From Sepioteuthis lessoniana (lineage: Eukaryota > Mollusca > Cephalopoda > Myopsida > Loliginidae), in contig OY757917.1 of NCBI GenBank assembly GCA_963585895.1, positions 104,133,346 through 104,197,345 on the forward strand: a DNA stretch of 64,000 nucleotides. The letters run 5' to 3'. The notes under the pieces are model-generated. The model saw nothing but the letters and a program-made list of their open reading frames with translations, was not told where the DNA came from and ran no database searches. This document shows, in pieces, positions 51,902 through 61,537 of the stretch. The position numbers and the translations under genes were made by a program. The stretch's first letter is position 1; the number at the start of each line of letters is the position of its first letter.

Positions 51902-52823
51902 TACGTGGTGCCTTCAATAATTTTCCAGACTTTTTCTGTATGGGCATTTAAAATTGTTGTAGACTCTTGAAAATTCACTATGTTATTCCGATACATCTTA
52001 TGAAATGACTGACCAATATTTATGATTTCAGATTCAAATTAACTGCTACATCAGGAATTGCAATGCACCCTACTAAAGCCTGATTGTCACAGCTGGTGAA
52101 TTTCAAGAATGCAATCTAGACGTGAGGACACTTTAGAAGAAAGATATGCAATAAAATTGTGTTTGAAACTTGGAAAAACCCCACAGAAACGTATGGAATG
52201 CTTCAGACAACTTTTGGAGCATTTTACATGAATCGAGCATCAGTTATTGAGTGGCATAATAGATTCAAGGAAGGCAGGGAGTCTGTGAGGGATGATGAGA
52301 GGTGTGGGAGGAGTAAGGAAGTCAATACACCGGAGTTGATTGGCCAAAGGGTTAGGGTTAGGCTTAGGTTACTATGTTGAGGTTTTAAGGGAGTTCAGGA
52401 AGAGATTCCGTCGGAAGAGGCCAGCACTCTTCAAATCGGGTCAGTGGCATTTCCACCAGGATAATGCACCAGTCCACAACTCCATCCTTGTCACAGACGA
52501 TTTGACCAAGATGGGCATCAACACAGTTCCTCCTTAGCCTCCCTATAGTCCATCCCTTGCTCCCTGTGACTTTTGGTTAATCCCTAAGCTCAGAGGCTGT
52601 CCTTATGAGATAATTGAGGAGATGAAAGAGGCTGTGACGAATGTCATTGACATGCTCACACAAGAGGACTTCTATGGGGCCTTCCAGAAGTTGTTGGAAT
52701 GGTACAACAAGTGTATTGCAGCCGGAGGAGATTACTTCGAAGGAGACTAGAGTTTCATGTGTGTACTATCAATAAAAGTGCCCATATGAAAAAAGTCTGG
52801 AAACTTATTTAATGATCCTCGTA
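51902..52823 (+). mobile_element. mar-TEL copy, full length (~922 bp), inside (TA)n
   Basis: 5' end 'tacgtggtgccttc', 3' end 'gatcctcgta'. N-terminal frame 52159-52330: ETYGML, FYMNRASVIEWHNRF, DDERCGRSKEV. GGGTTA tract at 52348-52371, longer than in other copies (extra ~5 bp). C-terminal frame from 52371: YYVEVLREFRKRF, SGQWHFHQDNAPVHN; downstream a ~3-bp insertion near 52532 and the LAPCDFWL block. Both sides are TA microsatellite, as expected for TA-site insertion. Confidence 0.87.
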
Positions 52824-52833
52824 TGTATGTTTG

Positions 52834-52872
<39 letters not shown>

Positions 52873-52879
52873 GTATGTA

Positions 52880-53742
52880 CAATACCAGTCAAGAGTGTTT
52901 GGCGACCCCCCCAAAATCATTTCTCATCCTAAAAGTTTTGTTTTTAATGAAACATGTTAAGCACCACAATGTTTTTATTCATTATACTAAAGTTATTTGT
53001 CGCAGCCTCCCACCAGACAGGTCTTGACACAAGGCTAAAAGCCTGAAGGCCGACTAAAGTGGGGATAAAGGGGAGGGGAAGGTCGGGAACGAGCCGAAAC
53101 TCAAACCCTGCTGGTCTATGATGCTCATTGACCCATTAAGTGCAATGTGGGTCTAACGAGCCAAGCAGTTTCACGAACCCAAATCTGGGTCCGGGCACGG
53201 ATGCCGGGTTATAGCTTGAACTAGACAGCAAGGTCTAGTGCTATATATAGGGTACAAAGGTTGCAGCTTGCCCACCCGAAGGTGACCCAACCGAAAATGG
53301 GGGCTTTTCGACCTCTAATCTGCCATTGGTTACGATACCCCATCCGACACGAATACCAGACGGCCCAGCAAAGCCCGGGGAAGTATTATACTTAATACAA
53401 GGCCAGTTTCATTGTGCCTTCTCATCACAACGTATGTTGAAATATTATTTTTACGACATTGGTTTAGTTGTGCAGTGATGTTTAGAGCAATCAGCCTTCT
53501 GTCACGCAAGCCCGTGTCCTTTGATCTTGTTGCTTTTGGTCTACTAGCCCTAATTCACGCATGCAAATCAATTTTTCGATATATATCTGGTTATACTAAG
53601 GATAAAGTTTCTGAGAAAGACCTTTATTTAGTTTAATTAATAAAAACATTGTGCTGTTTAACTAGTTTCATTAAAGATATTTCTTTTAGGAGGAGAAATA
53701 AGCATTTTTATAGGTATCCAAAGGCGTTTGACTGGTGGTGTA
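52880..53742. mobile_element. non-autonomous DNA transposon with ~115-bp terminal inverted repeats
   Basis: Left 52883-52996 and right 53628-53742 are imperfect inverted copies: outer 'ccagtcaa(g/a)' with 'gtttgg/ctttgg', then 'atttctc(a/c)tcctaaaag', 'tttaatgaaac', and 'cacaatgtttttatt(c/a)att'. The outermost bases look like a Tc1-type end. The core splits into a GC-rich block (52990-53400, with 'gggtccgggcac' as at 271) and an AT-rich part. No transposase. The flanks are TA-rich. Confidence 0.65.
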
Positions 53743-53762
53743 CATATAAAGGTTTTATATAC

Positions 53763-53963
53763 ACGGTAGAGTGTTCACGAATGGTCCATGAGACTGGGGG
53801 TTCGATCCATTGTTGAGTTATACAAAATAATCAGCACTATAAGATAGGGATAAAGGGTGAGTGGGACAATCCAGGGAAAGGAATCACACGCTCCCCTACA
53901 TCTCGGTATAGTAGCTATTGAAAGACACTTCGGGTCACCCTCGACTACGGTCGGCCAATTCTC
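53763..53963 (+). repeat. SINE-C, left arm of an inverted pair
   Basis: B box 'gggggttcgatcc', then 'aatcagcactataaga', 'gagtgggacaatccaggg' and 'gggtcaccctcgactacggtcgg'. Truncated head. Inverted relative to 53987-54220. Confidence 0.75.
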
Positions 53964-53986
53964 TTATATATATATATATATATATA

Positions 53987-54220
53987 GCGATCATAGTCGA
54001 GGGCGACAAGAAGGCTCTCTTTTCAATAGCTACTACACTAAGGTGTAGGGAAGGGCGCTACTCCTTTCCCTTTGATTGTTCCAATTTACCCTTGATACGT
54101 ACCTTATATCGCTGAGTGTTAAGCGAGGGGTTATCAAGTACCTTTTTAAAAGTCTTTGGTATGACGCAACCTAGGAATGAACACAGGTATTCCGGATCAC
54201 TGGCGAACACTCAACCCATA
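53987..54220 (-). repeat. SINE-C, right arm of an inverted pair
   Basis: 'catagtcgagggcgac', 'agctactacactaaggtgtagg', 'ccttatatcgctgagtgttaagcg', 'tggtatgacgcaacc'. Separated from the plus-strand copy by only ~23 bp of (TA)n. Confidence 0.75.
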
Positions 54221-54237
54221 TAAGTAAACGAAACGAA

Positions 54238-54310
54238 ACTAAAAGGTTATATATATATAAAGGTTATATAGACATAAAGGATTTTATAAAAGGTTATATA
54301 GATATTAAAG

Positions 54311-54346
<36 letters not shown>

Positions 54347-54446
54347 CTCGTATATTTAGATAACCTTTATATTCATAAAATCCTCTATATCTGCATAACC
54401 TTTATATATATGACCTTCATATAAATAACCTTTTAGTTGTATGTTC
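54238..54446. repeat. AT-rich inverted repeat with (TA)n centre
   Basis: Left arm 54238-54315 and right arm 54358-54446 are complementary over ~80 bp with gaps (aaaggttatat...aaaggattttat on the left against ataaaatcctctat...aacctttat on the right), around a (TA)n loop. Within each arm 'aaaggttata' repeats three times. Could be a foldback element or a grown microsatellite. Confidence 0.6.
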
Positions 54447-54630
54447 ATATGTGCAGTTTTCAAATCACACACAGAGTGAAGCAGCGCACAAAATGTCAGC
54501 GCACGAACTACCACGATACTAACTAGCACAGCGGATACAGACTACGGCTTGCACAGCTCCAATCCCGGTATATACGAGCCACGAACCGGCATGTACCAAA
54601 ATATTGCAACACTTTTGACTCACTGTAATA
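54446..54630 (-). mobile_element. 5' end of the mariner family at 37740
   Basis: The complement reads 'cagtgagtcaaaagtgttgc...', 'gattggagctgtgc', 'gttagtatcgtggtagttcg', 'gcgctgacattttgtgcgctgc', parallel to 37747-37925. No coding part remains. Confidence 0.65.
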
Positions 54631-54884
54631 TGTCTACTAACAAAAGTGAGTTACTTAGTTCATAAGATCTATTCTTCCATTTATTTCACGGATTTATTAG
54701 TGCGATCTTATATTTAATTTATTTTTCGTTAGTTTTCTTTGCAGTTGTGGTCATAAATTCAATAAATTTTAAAATAATATCAAATTCATTAATAAATTAA
54801 TATCAAAGTTGAGAGCCATTTATCTCTGAATATCATTTAATGTTTAAGTTCAAATAAGTATCACTTTTGATTTTCTTTGTTTGG
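54631..54884. other. AT-rich, no feature
   Basis: Nothing recognisable. Confidence 0.3.
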
Positions 54885-55395
54885 GTTTTATGGCATATCA
54901 ACCTTTATAGGTTATTTAACGCCAAATCCTTATACTGATCATTTGTATAAATGATAAGTTCTTTTTCTAACAATTCAGTTTAACATGAGTACACAGTTTA
55001 GTTGTTAAAACATTTCTATTTTAATCAATTCAGTTAAGTCTAATTCAAACAATTCAGTTTAGTATAAGTATAGTTTTTATCTGCACACAATTACATGTCA
55101 AAAATATTTATATTTCAAACAATTATGTTTGGCATAAGTACTCAGTTTAGTTCTATTGACCCATAGAGAGGACCCTATCGGGTGCTACCACTACAGACCA
55201 GAGTGGACCTTGGTGCGATGGTAATGAAGGAGTGCTCTGCGTTCCCTGAAGATCCAACATTACTGGATCGACACCATCAGATTGTTCAGTGTCATAAACA
55301 GCATACTCTTTATTGGGTGGGGTGTTACCCCTCTGCAGAGATGTTGTGGTTGTATTCAACAGCTCCAGCCAACTGGGCTATAATTATCATGCATA
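54885..55395 (+). repeat. module D composite, best copy
   Basis: Antisense SINE-B tail at 54890-54930 ('atggcatatcaacctttatagg', 'ttatttaacgcc'), then 54960-55150 'caattcagttta(a)cataagtacacagttta' units, then module D from 55158: 'acccatagagaggaccctatc', 'agagtggaccttgg', 'caccatcagattgttcagtg', 'gttacccctctgcagagatg', 'cagctccagccaactggg'. No coding signal. Confidence 0.7.
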
Positions 55396-55509
55396 TTCGA
55401 AGTAAAATTACGACGTATAGAGTCAGAACTCTATAAGATTCAAAATATACTCTATATTGAGATATTATAAATCGACAAACTGATTATAGATGTTCACTCA
55501 AACAGCCAT
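55396..55509. other. short unassigned stretch
   Basis: AT-rich. Confidence 0.3.
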
Positions 55510-56540
55510 TACAGAGTGGAACAATAAAATTGTCACCGTAGAAAAGAAAACATGATTCAAATTTCCGTTTAATGAAAACCACTTTTCTTTTTTTGTTGCA
55601 GACCATCTACTAGTTGGCCAGTTGTGTACAAATCCCAAGAGCGATAGAAGCCTTCTGTCATGTCTGAAAGTGACACAATGTTCAACGAGCGAGATCGGAG
55701 ATGCGCCGCTTTACAACTCATGTTCTCTACCGATCCAAGTTATGATAACAGGACCATTGCTAGCACCCTCAAAATGCAAATCTGGATTGCCACGAATAAC
55801 AAGGACGTGCCCAGGGTGATAAAAGCAAAGTTTCCGGCTTCGGTTATGGTCTTTGGTGTGGTTCCACGTGAGGGCCACATCATGCTACTTCACATCTTCG
55901 AAGTCGGCTTGAAAGTCAACACCAAAGTGTACCTGGATGTGCTGAAGAGTGTGGTGATCCCCTGGTGCAATCAGGTGGCCGGTGGCAGACCCTGGGTATG
56001 GCAGCAGGACTCTGCGCCGGCCCACAAGTCCAAAGAGCCCCGCGCTTGGCTTCAGAAGGAGTGCTACGACTTTGTACCCTTCTCTCAATGGCCCCCTCCT
56101 TCCCTAACCTGAACCCGCCGGACTACTTTGTTTGGTCATACGTCGAGAACATCACCAACATGACCTCCCACAACACTAAAACCAGCCTGATCGCCGCCAT
56201 CCGCCAAGTATTCGCCGAGCTCCCGCCGGCGCTTGTGGAAAAGGCATGCTCCCAGTTCCGGATCCGTATCGAGGCGGTGATTGAGGCTGAAGGCGTCTAC
56301 ATTGAATAGACGTCAGCTCTACAACATAATCAAGTTACTTGAATTGATTTTTTTCAATAAAAGTTTTAGAATAAAGCTGTAGTGTTGTTTTCTTTAGGAC
56401 GACCATTTTATCGTTCCACCCAGTAGTTATAAGCTCTACTACATAATCAAGTTACCTGAATTGATTTTTTCAATAAAGGTTTAAAATAAAGCTGTAGTGT
56501 TGTTTTCTCTAGGACGACCATTTTATCATTCCACCCTGTA
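55510..56540 (+). mobile_element. DD37D-type mariner, internally deleted, with duplicated 3' end
   Basis: Left end 'tacagagtggaacaataaaat', right end '...ttttatcattccaccctgta'. The 3' terminal ~110 bp is present twice, ending at 56425 and at 56540. Another 3' end of this family lies at 11382-11502. Total ~1.03 kb; GC content of the coding part is well above its surroundings. Confidence 0.85.
55660..56309 (+). pseudogene. transposase of the 55510 mariner, broken
   Basis: The first frame (55660-56112) reads MSESDTMFNERDRRCAALQL and TIASTLKMQI, then jumps to WIATNNKDVPRVIKAKFP, VMVFGVV, VNTKVYLDVL and WVWQQDSAPAHK (second catalytic Asp). A one-base shift at about 56098 moves reading to the frame NLNPPDYFVWSYVENITNM (third Asp, DD37D spacing if the shift is ignored) and ends EAEGVYIE at 56309. 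The block between KMQI and WIATNN, which should hold the rest of the DNA-binding domain and the first catalytic Asp, is missing. Non-functional. Confidence 0.8.
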
Positions 56541-56776
56541 ATATGAACATTATGTAGACATACATAAATATAAATGCAGCTATATTTAAAGAAATATCTT
56601 CGCAAATGGACGAGATAACCAACTCAGTTTAATATAAAAGTTATACAGTTTAAATATTTATAGGTGTTTATGAAATGAATATGAAGATAATTATGAAATA
56701 TATAACTGTTTCACTTCCCTTTGGAACACTTTGTAGCAATATCATCTCACAGATTATTTGTACTATTTTGAGTTTG
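56541..56776. other. no recognisable feature
   Basis: AT-rich. Confidence 0.3.
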
Positions 56777-57020
56777 TGAGGCGTGCTTAGAGTAACGGTT
56801 ATTGTAGTAGAAAATGTACTCCGAGACACGAACTCAATTCCTTGACGAGGCAGTGATGTTTCATTTCGTGCTTTTAGGAAACATATAAGTTTGTCTCTTC
56901 TGATCTCAATAGACTGTATCATAATTAGGGAAACAGTCTTGGAGAAGAAAAAACTTTGAATTAAAACCAGCGGTTCTCCGCTTTAAAATGGGCTTCTGTC
57001 GCATCCCATCCGTAGCTGGT
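56777..57020 (+). repeat. SINE-A, old copy
   Basis: 'gtgaggcgtgcttagagtaacggttattg' for the A box region, 'cacgaactcaattccttgacgagg' for the B box, 'tgcttttaggaaacatata', and tail 'gggcttctgtcgcatccc'. Diverged throughout. Confidence 0.6.
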
Positions 57021-57327
57021 AAGTTTGGTTAGCACATACCGAAGTATTGAGTGTGTAACTCACTGGTCGTCTCAGACAATTAAATGTTTGGTTGTTTAGA
57101 TTGTAGTGTATTTGACATTGGTTCCTGTGCACTAGATGAAACACAGATAAAAACTCTCAATATAAATGCGCATTTTCACGGCAGACAAGCTAACCCTGTC
57201 TTTATCTGTATGGAAACACATTCATCCAACTATAATTAGTCCCATTTAGTCAAGTTCTATTCTAAAACTTAATAATAATCATAGAGATATTGATATATGC
57301 ACCAATACATAAAAATACAACTCTCAC
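57021..57327. other. no recognisable feature
   Basis: AT-rich. Confidence 0.3.
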
Positions 57328-57331
57328 TTTC

Positions 57332-57395
<64 letters not shown>
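57328..57395. repeat. (TA)n(TG)n(TA)n compound microsatellite
   Basis: Dinucleotide runs in three blocks. Confidence 0.95.
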
Positions 57396-57396
<1 letters not shown>

Positions 57397-57714
57397 TGTT
57401 CCTTAACTTGTCAAGTAAAATTTCAAATGTCAGAAAGAAGTTTGTTGTATATCAATCCTTTAATAATCATTTACTGCCGAAATTAAATTTATTTGATAGT
57501 CATCAATCTTATACGTCCTACGTTCCATGGGATTTATTTGTATGCAGTTATATGATACCAAGTATTCCAATCAAATACTAATAATTTTTACAATCCTACC
57601 GTTTTAAGTAACAAATTCCATTTAATAATGATTTGCCTTCATAGTTATATAGATTCATGTAACTAATTGCCTTGAGTAAAAAATTATAACTTCAAGTAAC
57701 AAATCTTAATACTT
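57396..57714. other. AT-rich with weak minisatellite
   Basis: 57560-57714 has 'taagtaacaaat/aataattt' phrases like those flanking module D. Confidence 0.3.
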
Positions 57715-57850
57715 GCCCCGTCGGTTAGGGCTCCAGAATACACCGACTAAATCTCTGCGGAGAGGTAGTGTGGGATTTAGGCTTATGTTACGTTGGTATT
57801 ACGTTGGTTGCGTTGGTATTTCGTTGGTAGCGTTGGCGTTAGATATCTGA
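57715..57850 (-). repeat. module D end and 11-13 bp minisatellite
   Basis: 57715-57765 'cccgtcggttagggctcc', 'acaccgactaaatctctgcgg' is antisense module D. 57785-57845 is 'acgttggtatt(t)' repeated about five times. Confidence 0.55.
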
Positions 57851-58051
57851 ATCCGTATTTTGGTTATATTATATTTTACCCCCACGTTAGTTAGTCGGTG
57901 TAATGCCTTGCGCAAGAAAGTACCAAAAAGAATTATACAAAGAAAAAGACAGAAACAGATAAGAGACGAAGAGATTTCTTTTATACTTTCCTTTAATAAC
58001 TGGGTTCCACAACCATTTCGTGGATGAGGGAGTTTTTCCTGAATACATTGA
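57851..58051. other. short unassigned stretch
   Basis: Unassigned sequence up to the LINE 5' truncation point. Confidence 0.3.
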
Positions 58052-58792
58052 AATGGCAAATACACCTGACCAAGCTGAAACACTTCTGCATAGTTTGGAA
58101 CGAGCAGCAGCAAGCATAGGCCTCCATGTTAATGCACATAAAACGGAATATATGTGCTATAACCAAACGGGGGACATCTCCACTCTAGAAGGAACCCCTC
58201 TTAAACTAGTAGACAAATTCACGTACCTAGGAAGCAGCGTCGAATCAACCGAAAAGGACATCGAAACGAGGTTAACGAAAGCATGGACAGCCATCAATAG
58301 GCTATCGACTATATGGAAATCAGACCTAACCGATAAAATGAAACGCAGTTTCTTCCAGGCAGCGGTCACATCGATACTGCTATATGGATGCACTACATGG
58401 ACGCTAACAAAACGGCTGGAGAAGAAACTAGATGGCAATTACACAAGAATGCTGCGTGCAATCCTCAACAAGTCCTGGCGGCAACACCCAACAAGACACC
58501 AACTGTACGGCCACCTGCCCCCTATCACGAAAACTATTCAAGTTAGGCGAACCAGACATGCAGGACATTGCTGGAGAAGCAGAGATGAACTCATAAGAGA
58601 TGTACTCTTATGGACCCCCACACACGGCCGCGCAAAAGCAGGACGACCAGCTCGAACGTACATTCAGCAGCTATGTGAGGATACAGGTTGTTGTCCTGAA
58701 GACCTACCTAGGGCGATGAACGATAGGGACGAGTGGCGAAAGAGGGTCAGGGATATCCGTGCTGCCAGCACGATATGATGATGATGATGACA
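58052..58792 (+). mobile_element. L-RTE, young 5'-truncated copy with intact C-terminus
   Basis: Starts at the codons for ANTPDQAETLLHSLERAAAS, just after the YADD box of the full protein, and stays open to the stop at 58778 (about 240 residues). It then ends in (GATGAT)n. The residues shared with 21376-23043 differ at only a handful of positions, for example SIIWKS/STIWKS. The catalytic motifs are not included, so the peptide would lack activity. The upstream 11 codons of open frame come from flanking DNA. Confidence 0.9.
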
Positions 58793-59273
58793 TTGAAATG
58801 ATTAAATCCCCCAGTTAAGGTGTCAAAAATACGTTAAATCGTTTCATGTATGCATTTGTCCTCATTAGGTATTTCGGGCTTCCATAAGGGTTAGTTTTCT
58901 TTTGGAAGTTTTGTCAAAGTCCGGTAAGGGTTAGTTTACAGTTCATTGGTGGGTTTTGTATATTTCAGCATAATGCTGACCAAGAGAGAGAGAGCTGCTA
59001 CTGAGTGAAAGGGGCTAACCAACGCTACGTCCAAAGACGTATGCGTGGTGCCCAGACATGCCAGCACGAGGTTATCAATCCGCTGGTCACTGCCTGAAAG
59101 AGAAAGATAACATCGTCCCCTTTGTCAAGAGGAATGGCTTTTTTCTTTTACGCATGCGTCATCTCCTTTGCCTGTTAGAGACCTCGGGGAATTTCTGCAA
59201 ATTTAATAGTTTTCTTTTTATTTATTTATTTTTTCAAAATTTAATTTTAAATTTTTTATTTATTTATTCGTTC
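58793..59273. other. no recognisable element
   Basis: 59040-59160 is more GC-rich and unassigned; 59215-59275 is T/A-rich ('tttatttatttatt'). Confidence 0.35.
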
Positions 59274-59660
59274 CCTACAGTAGAACTCCCCCCAACGAGT
59301 GTCCTGTATATGACACGAAACACTCTGATGGTGAGGCTCCAGTAATCCGGGAGTTTTTGGGAATGTGGAGTACCCCTTCATTGCCATCGCTCCCAGGTCT
59401 ACTCTAGCCCGGAGAAGTTACATCTGATAGAGTCCTATCTATGGGTCAAATTGAACTAAACTGCGTACTTATGCTAAACTGAATTGTTTGAAATAGAACT
59501 GTTTTGACATTTAACTGTGTGTTAACAAAAACTATACTTATATTAAATTGAATTATCTGAAATAGAACTTTTGACTAAAGTGAATAGTTTGAGATAGAAA
59601 TGTTTTGACAATTAAACTGTGTACTGATAATAAATTGAATTGTTTGAAATAAAATTGTTA
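59274..59660 (-). repeat. module D composite
   Basis: Antisense D (59274-59452: 'cgagtgtcctgtatatgac', 'aacactctgatggtgaggc', 'accccttcattgccatcgctcc'), then 'actgaattgtttgaaatagaactg' minisatellite units to 59660. The SINE-B-like tail expected after it is replaced by SINE-C. Confidence 0.65.
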
Positions 59661-59670
59661 ATTTGTATAA

Positions 59671-59768
59671 AATGGGAATGGGGTGGCGTCCTTCCCTACG
59701 CCTCGGTGTTATAGCTATTGAAAAGGGAGCCTTCGGGTTGCCCTCGACTAAGTTCGCCAACCTTACTT
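59671..59768 (+). repeat. SINE-C, 3' part
   Basis: 'gggaatggggtggcgtcc', 'ctcggtgttatagctattgaaaaggg', 'gccctcgactaagttcgcc'. Head absent. Confidence 0.65.
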
Positions 59769-59820
59769 GTATTTTTGTCCAGTTTATTTATCTATCACAT
59801 TCAACCCAACAGTGTGATTC

Positions 59821-60026
59821 CACGTGGTGTAGTTAGTGGTCAACATGTTGGACTGCGACATCGTAGTAGGCTCGTTCAAAACCTAGTAACACTATTATGT
59901 TCCACTGTCAGACAAATACTTTTTCCTTCTCAGCTATGGGTTAGATAGTACCCCTTCTGTCCTTCTTTAAATTTGCTTTAGCACTGGATAACCCACGAAG
60001 GTTGACATGCTACTAAACAAAGAAAC
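59821..60026 (+). repeat. SINE-B
   Basis: A box 'cgtggtgtagttagtggtc', 'ggactgcgacatcgtagtaggc', body and tail 'ggataacccacgaaggttgac'. The B box is eroded. Confidence 0.65.
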
Positions 60027-60932
60027 GTCAACTTCACATCTTTAGATTTCTCTACTTTTGTCCTTTCCCTATCTTTTTCATTTCTCTATGTTCTTTCTTC
60101 GTCTACAATAATTTTCTCTCTCTCCGAAACCTCAATATCTATTTCTAAAAACTGTCAAATAGAACACAATCTTTTACTTACAAATCAAGAAAACACTGAT
60201 GTTTATAATCAACCCCGCTCTCCCTCTCTCTCTCTCTCTCTCTCCACTACATCTGTCACTCCAGCGCCATATTCTCTTCTTCCTCTTGATATAACATTTC
60301 TTCTCTGTTCTCTATTCAATAACACTAGCCAACTTCCTTGAAACGCCCCCAGTTCCACGCTTCAAAACGACTGATTGTGAACTGTCTCGCCAATTTCGTG
60401 ATACTGAACCACGTCTCCTTAAGCTGACAGGTCTGGTGTAACCCTACCCCTGACAGATGGCTATGGTAGCCATAATCAAGTGGTCCTTACTGAAATCATT
60501 GACTTTATCTGCACAACAAATTAATTGGAGATATACCTACTTATGGCAACCGACCTCTGGACCCTAATGTACATTGACTCACAGTGGTGGATTGAAAAGG
60601 CGGACACCCGGCGGGTCCTCGGTGTACAAAAGAGTTGAGAACGAGCCAGTTCAGATCCTGGAACGTGACGAGCTGACAGACTGTTATATTGTTGAACTTT
60701 GTGAGTGTGGAAATCACGGCCTGAGTGAATTTCAGACAGACAGTAATTAATTAGACAACATTAGTTCTTGCAGGCATTATTTCATGGTTGGCTCACCTTA
60801 CCTAGGTCAATTTATATAATTTAAAAACGTTGATATCCATATCTACGTATCAGCAAGAGTGCGTGTGTGCGTGCGTGTGAGTGTGCGTATGTGTATTTAT
60901 TGTAAAATTACATAAACGACACTGCGTGTAAC

Positions 60933-60965
<33 letters not shown>

Positions 60966-60980
60966 TCAACATACATATAG
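60027..60980. other. unassigned; (CT)n and (TCTA)n
   Basis: (CT)n at 60221-60244, (TCTA)n at 60932-60965. 60330-60760 is GC-balanced, with a short 'ggacacccggcgggtcc' near-palindrome at 60602, but no open frame or repeat I can name. Confidence 0.4.
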
Positions 60981-61240
60981 TAAGTTGGCGACCGTAGTCG
61001 AGGGCGACAAGAAGGCTCCCCTTTTCAATAGCTACTACACTGAGGTGTAGGGGAGGGCGCTACTCTTTTCCCTGAATTGCTCCACTTTACCCTTAATATG
61101 TACCTTATATCGCTGAGTATTAAGCAAGGAGGTATCAAGTACCATTTTTAATGTCTTTGGTATGACACGACCTGGGATTGAACCCAGGTCTCCCAGAGCA
61201 TTGGCGAATACTCTACCCACTAGGTCAATGAGCCGGTTAC
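60981..61240 (-). repeat. SINE-C, best minus-strand copy
   Basis: 'gtcgagggcgacaagaaggc', 'agctactacactgaggtg', 'ccttatatcgctgagtattaagc', then the head: B box complement 'tgggattgaacccagg' and A box complement 'ctctacccactaggtcaatg'. Confidence 0.8.
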
Positions 61241-61281
61241 ACATGTAGGATGCTATTGATATGTTGTTAACGATGCTTGTT

Positions 61282-61364
61282 GACTTTCAGTTTCTCGCCT
61301 TTGTTATCCCCGGACCAAGTAATCTCTTTGGTCCTATGATCGCAAAGGCGAGAAACTGACAGTC
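61282..61364. repeat. compact nested hairpin (22-bp stem)
   Basis: Arms 61282-61303 and 61343-61364 pair at 21 of 22 positions (gactttcagtttctcgcc... with ...ggcgagaaactgacagtc). Inside, 61312-61318 (ggaccaa) pairs with 61328-61334 (ttggtcc). The size is like a microRNA precursor or a small foldback. No other copy of it was noticed. Confidence 0.6.
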
Positions 61365-61506
61365 ACCCAGATTTGTTGACTCTACGTCTACACCTTGCTT
61401 ATTTAGATGTACATTAGCAGTCACATTGGTTCCATATATAATCATGGTCACTATTATCCATAATGAGCATGTTTTACTCTTAAACTTAGCATACAATATT
61501 AAATTA

Positions 61507-61537
61507 TATCTATCTATTTATCTATCTATCTATCTCT
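61507..61537. repeat. (TATC)n microsatellite
   Basis: Tetranucleotide run joining module D. Confidence 0.9.
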
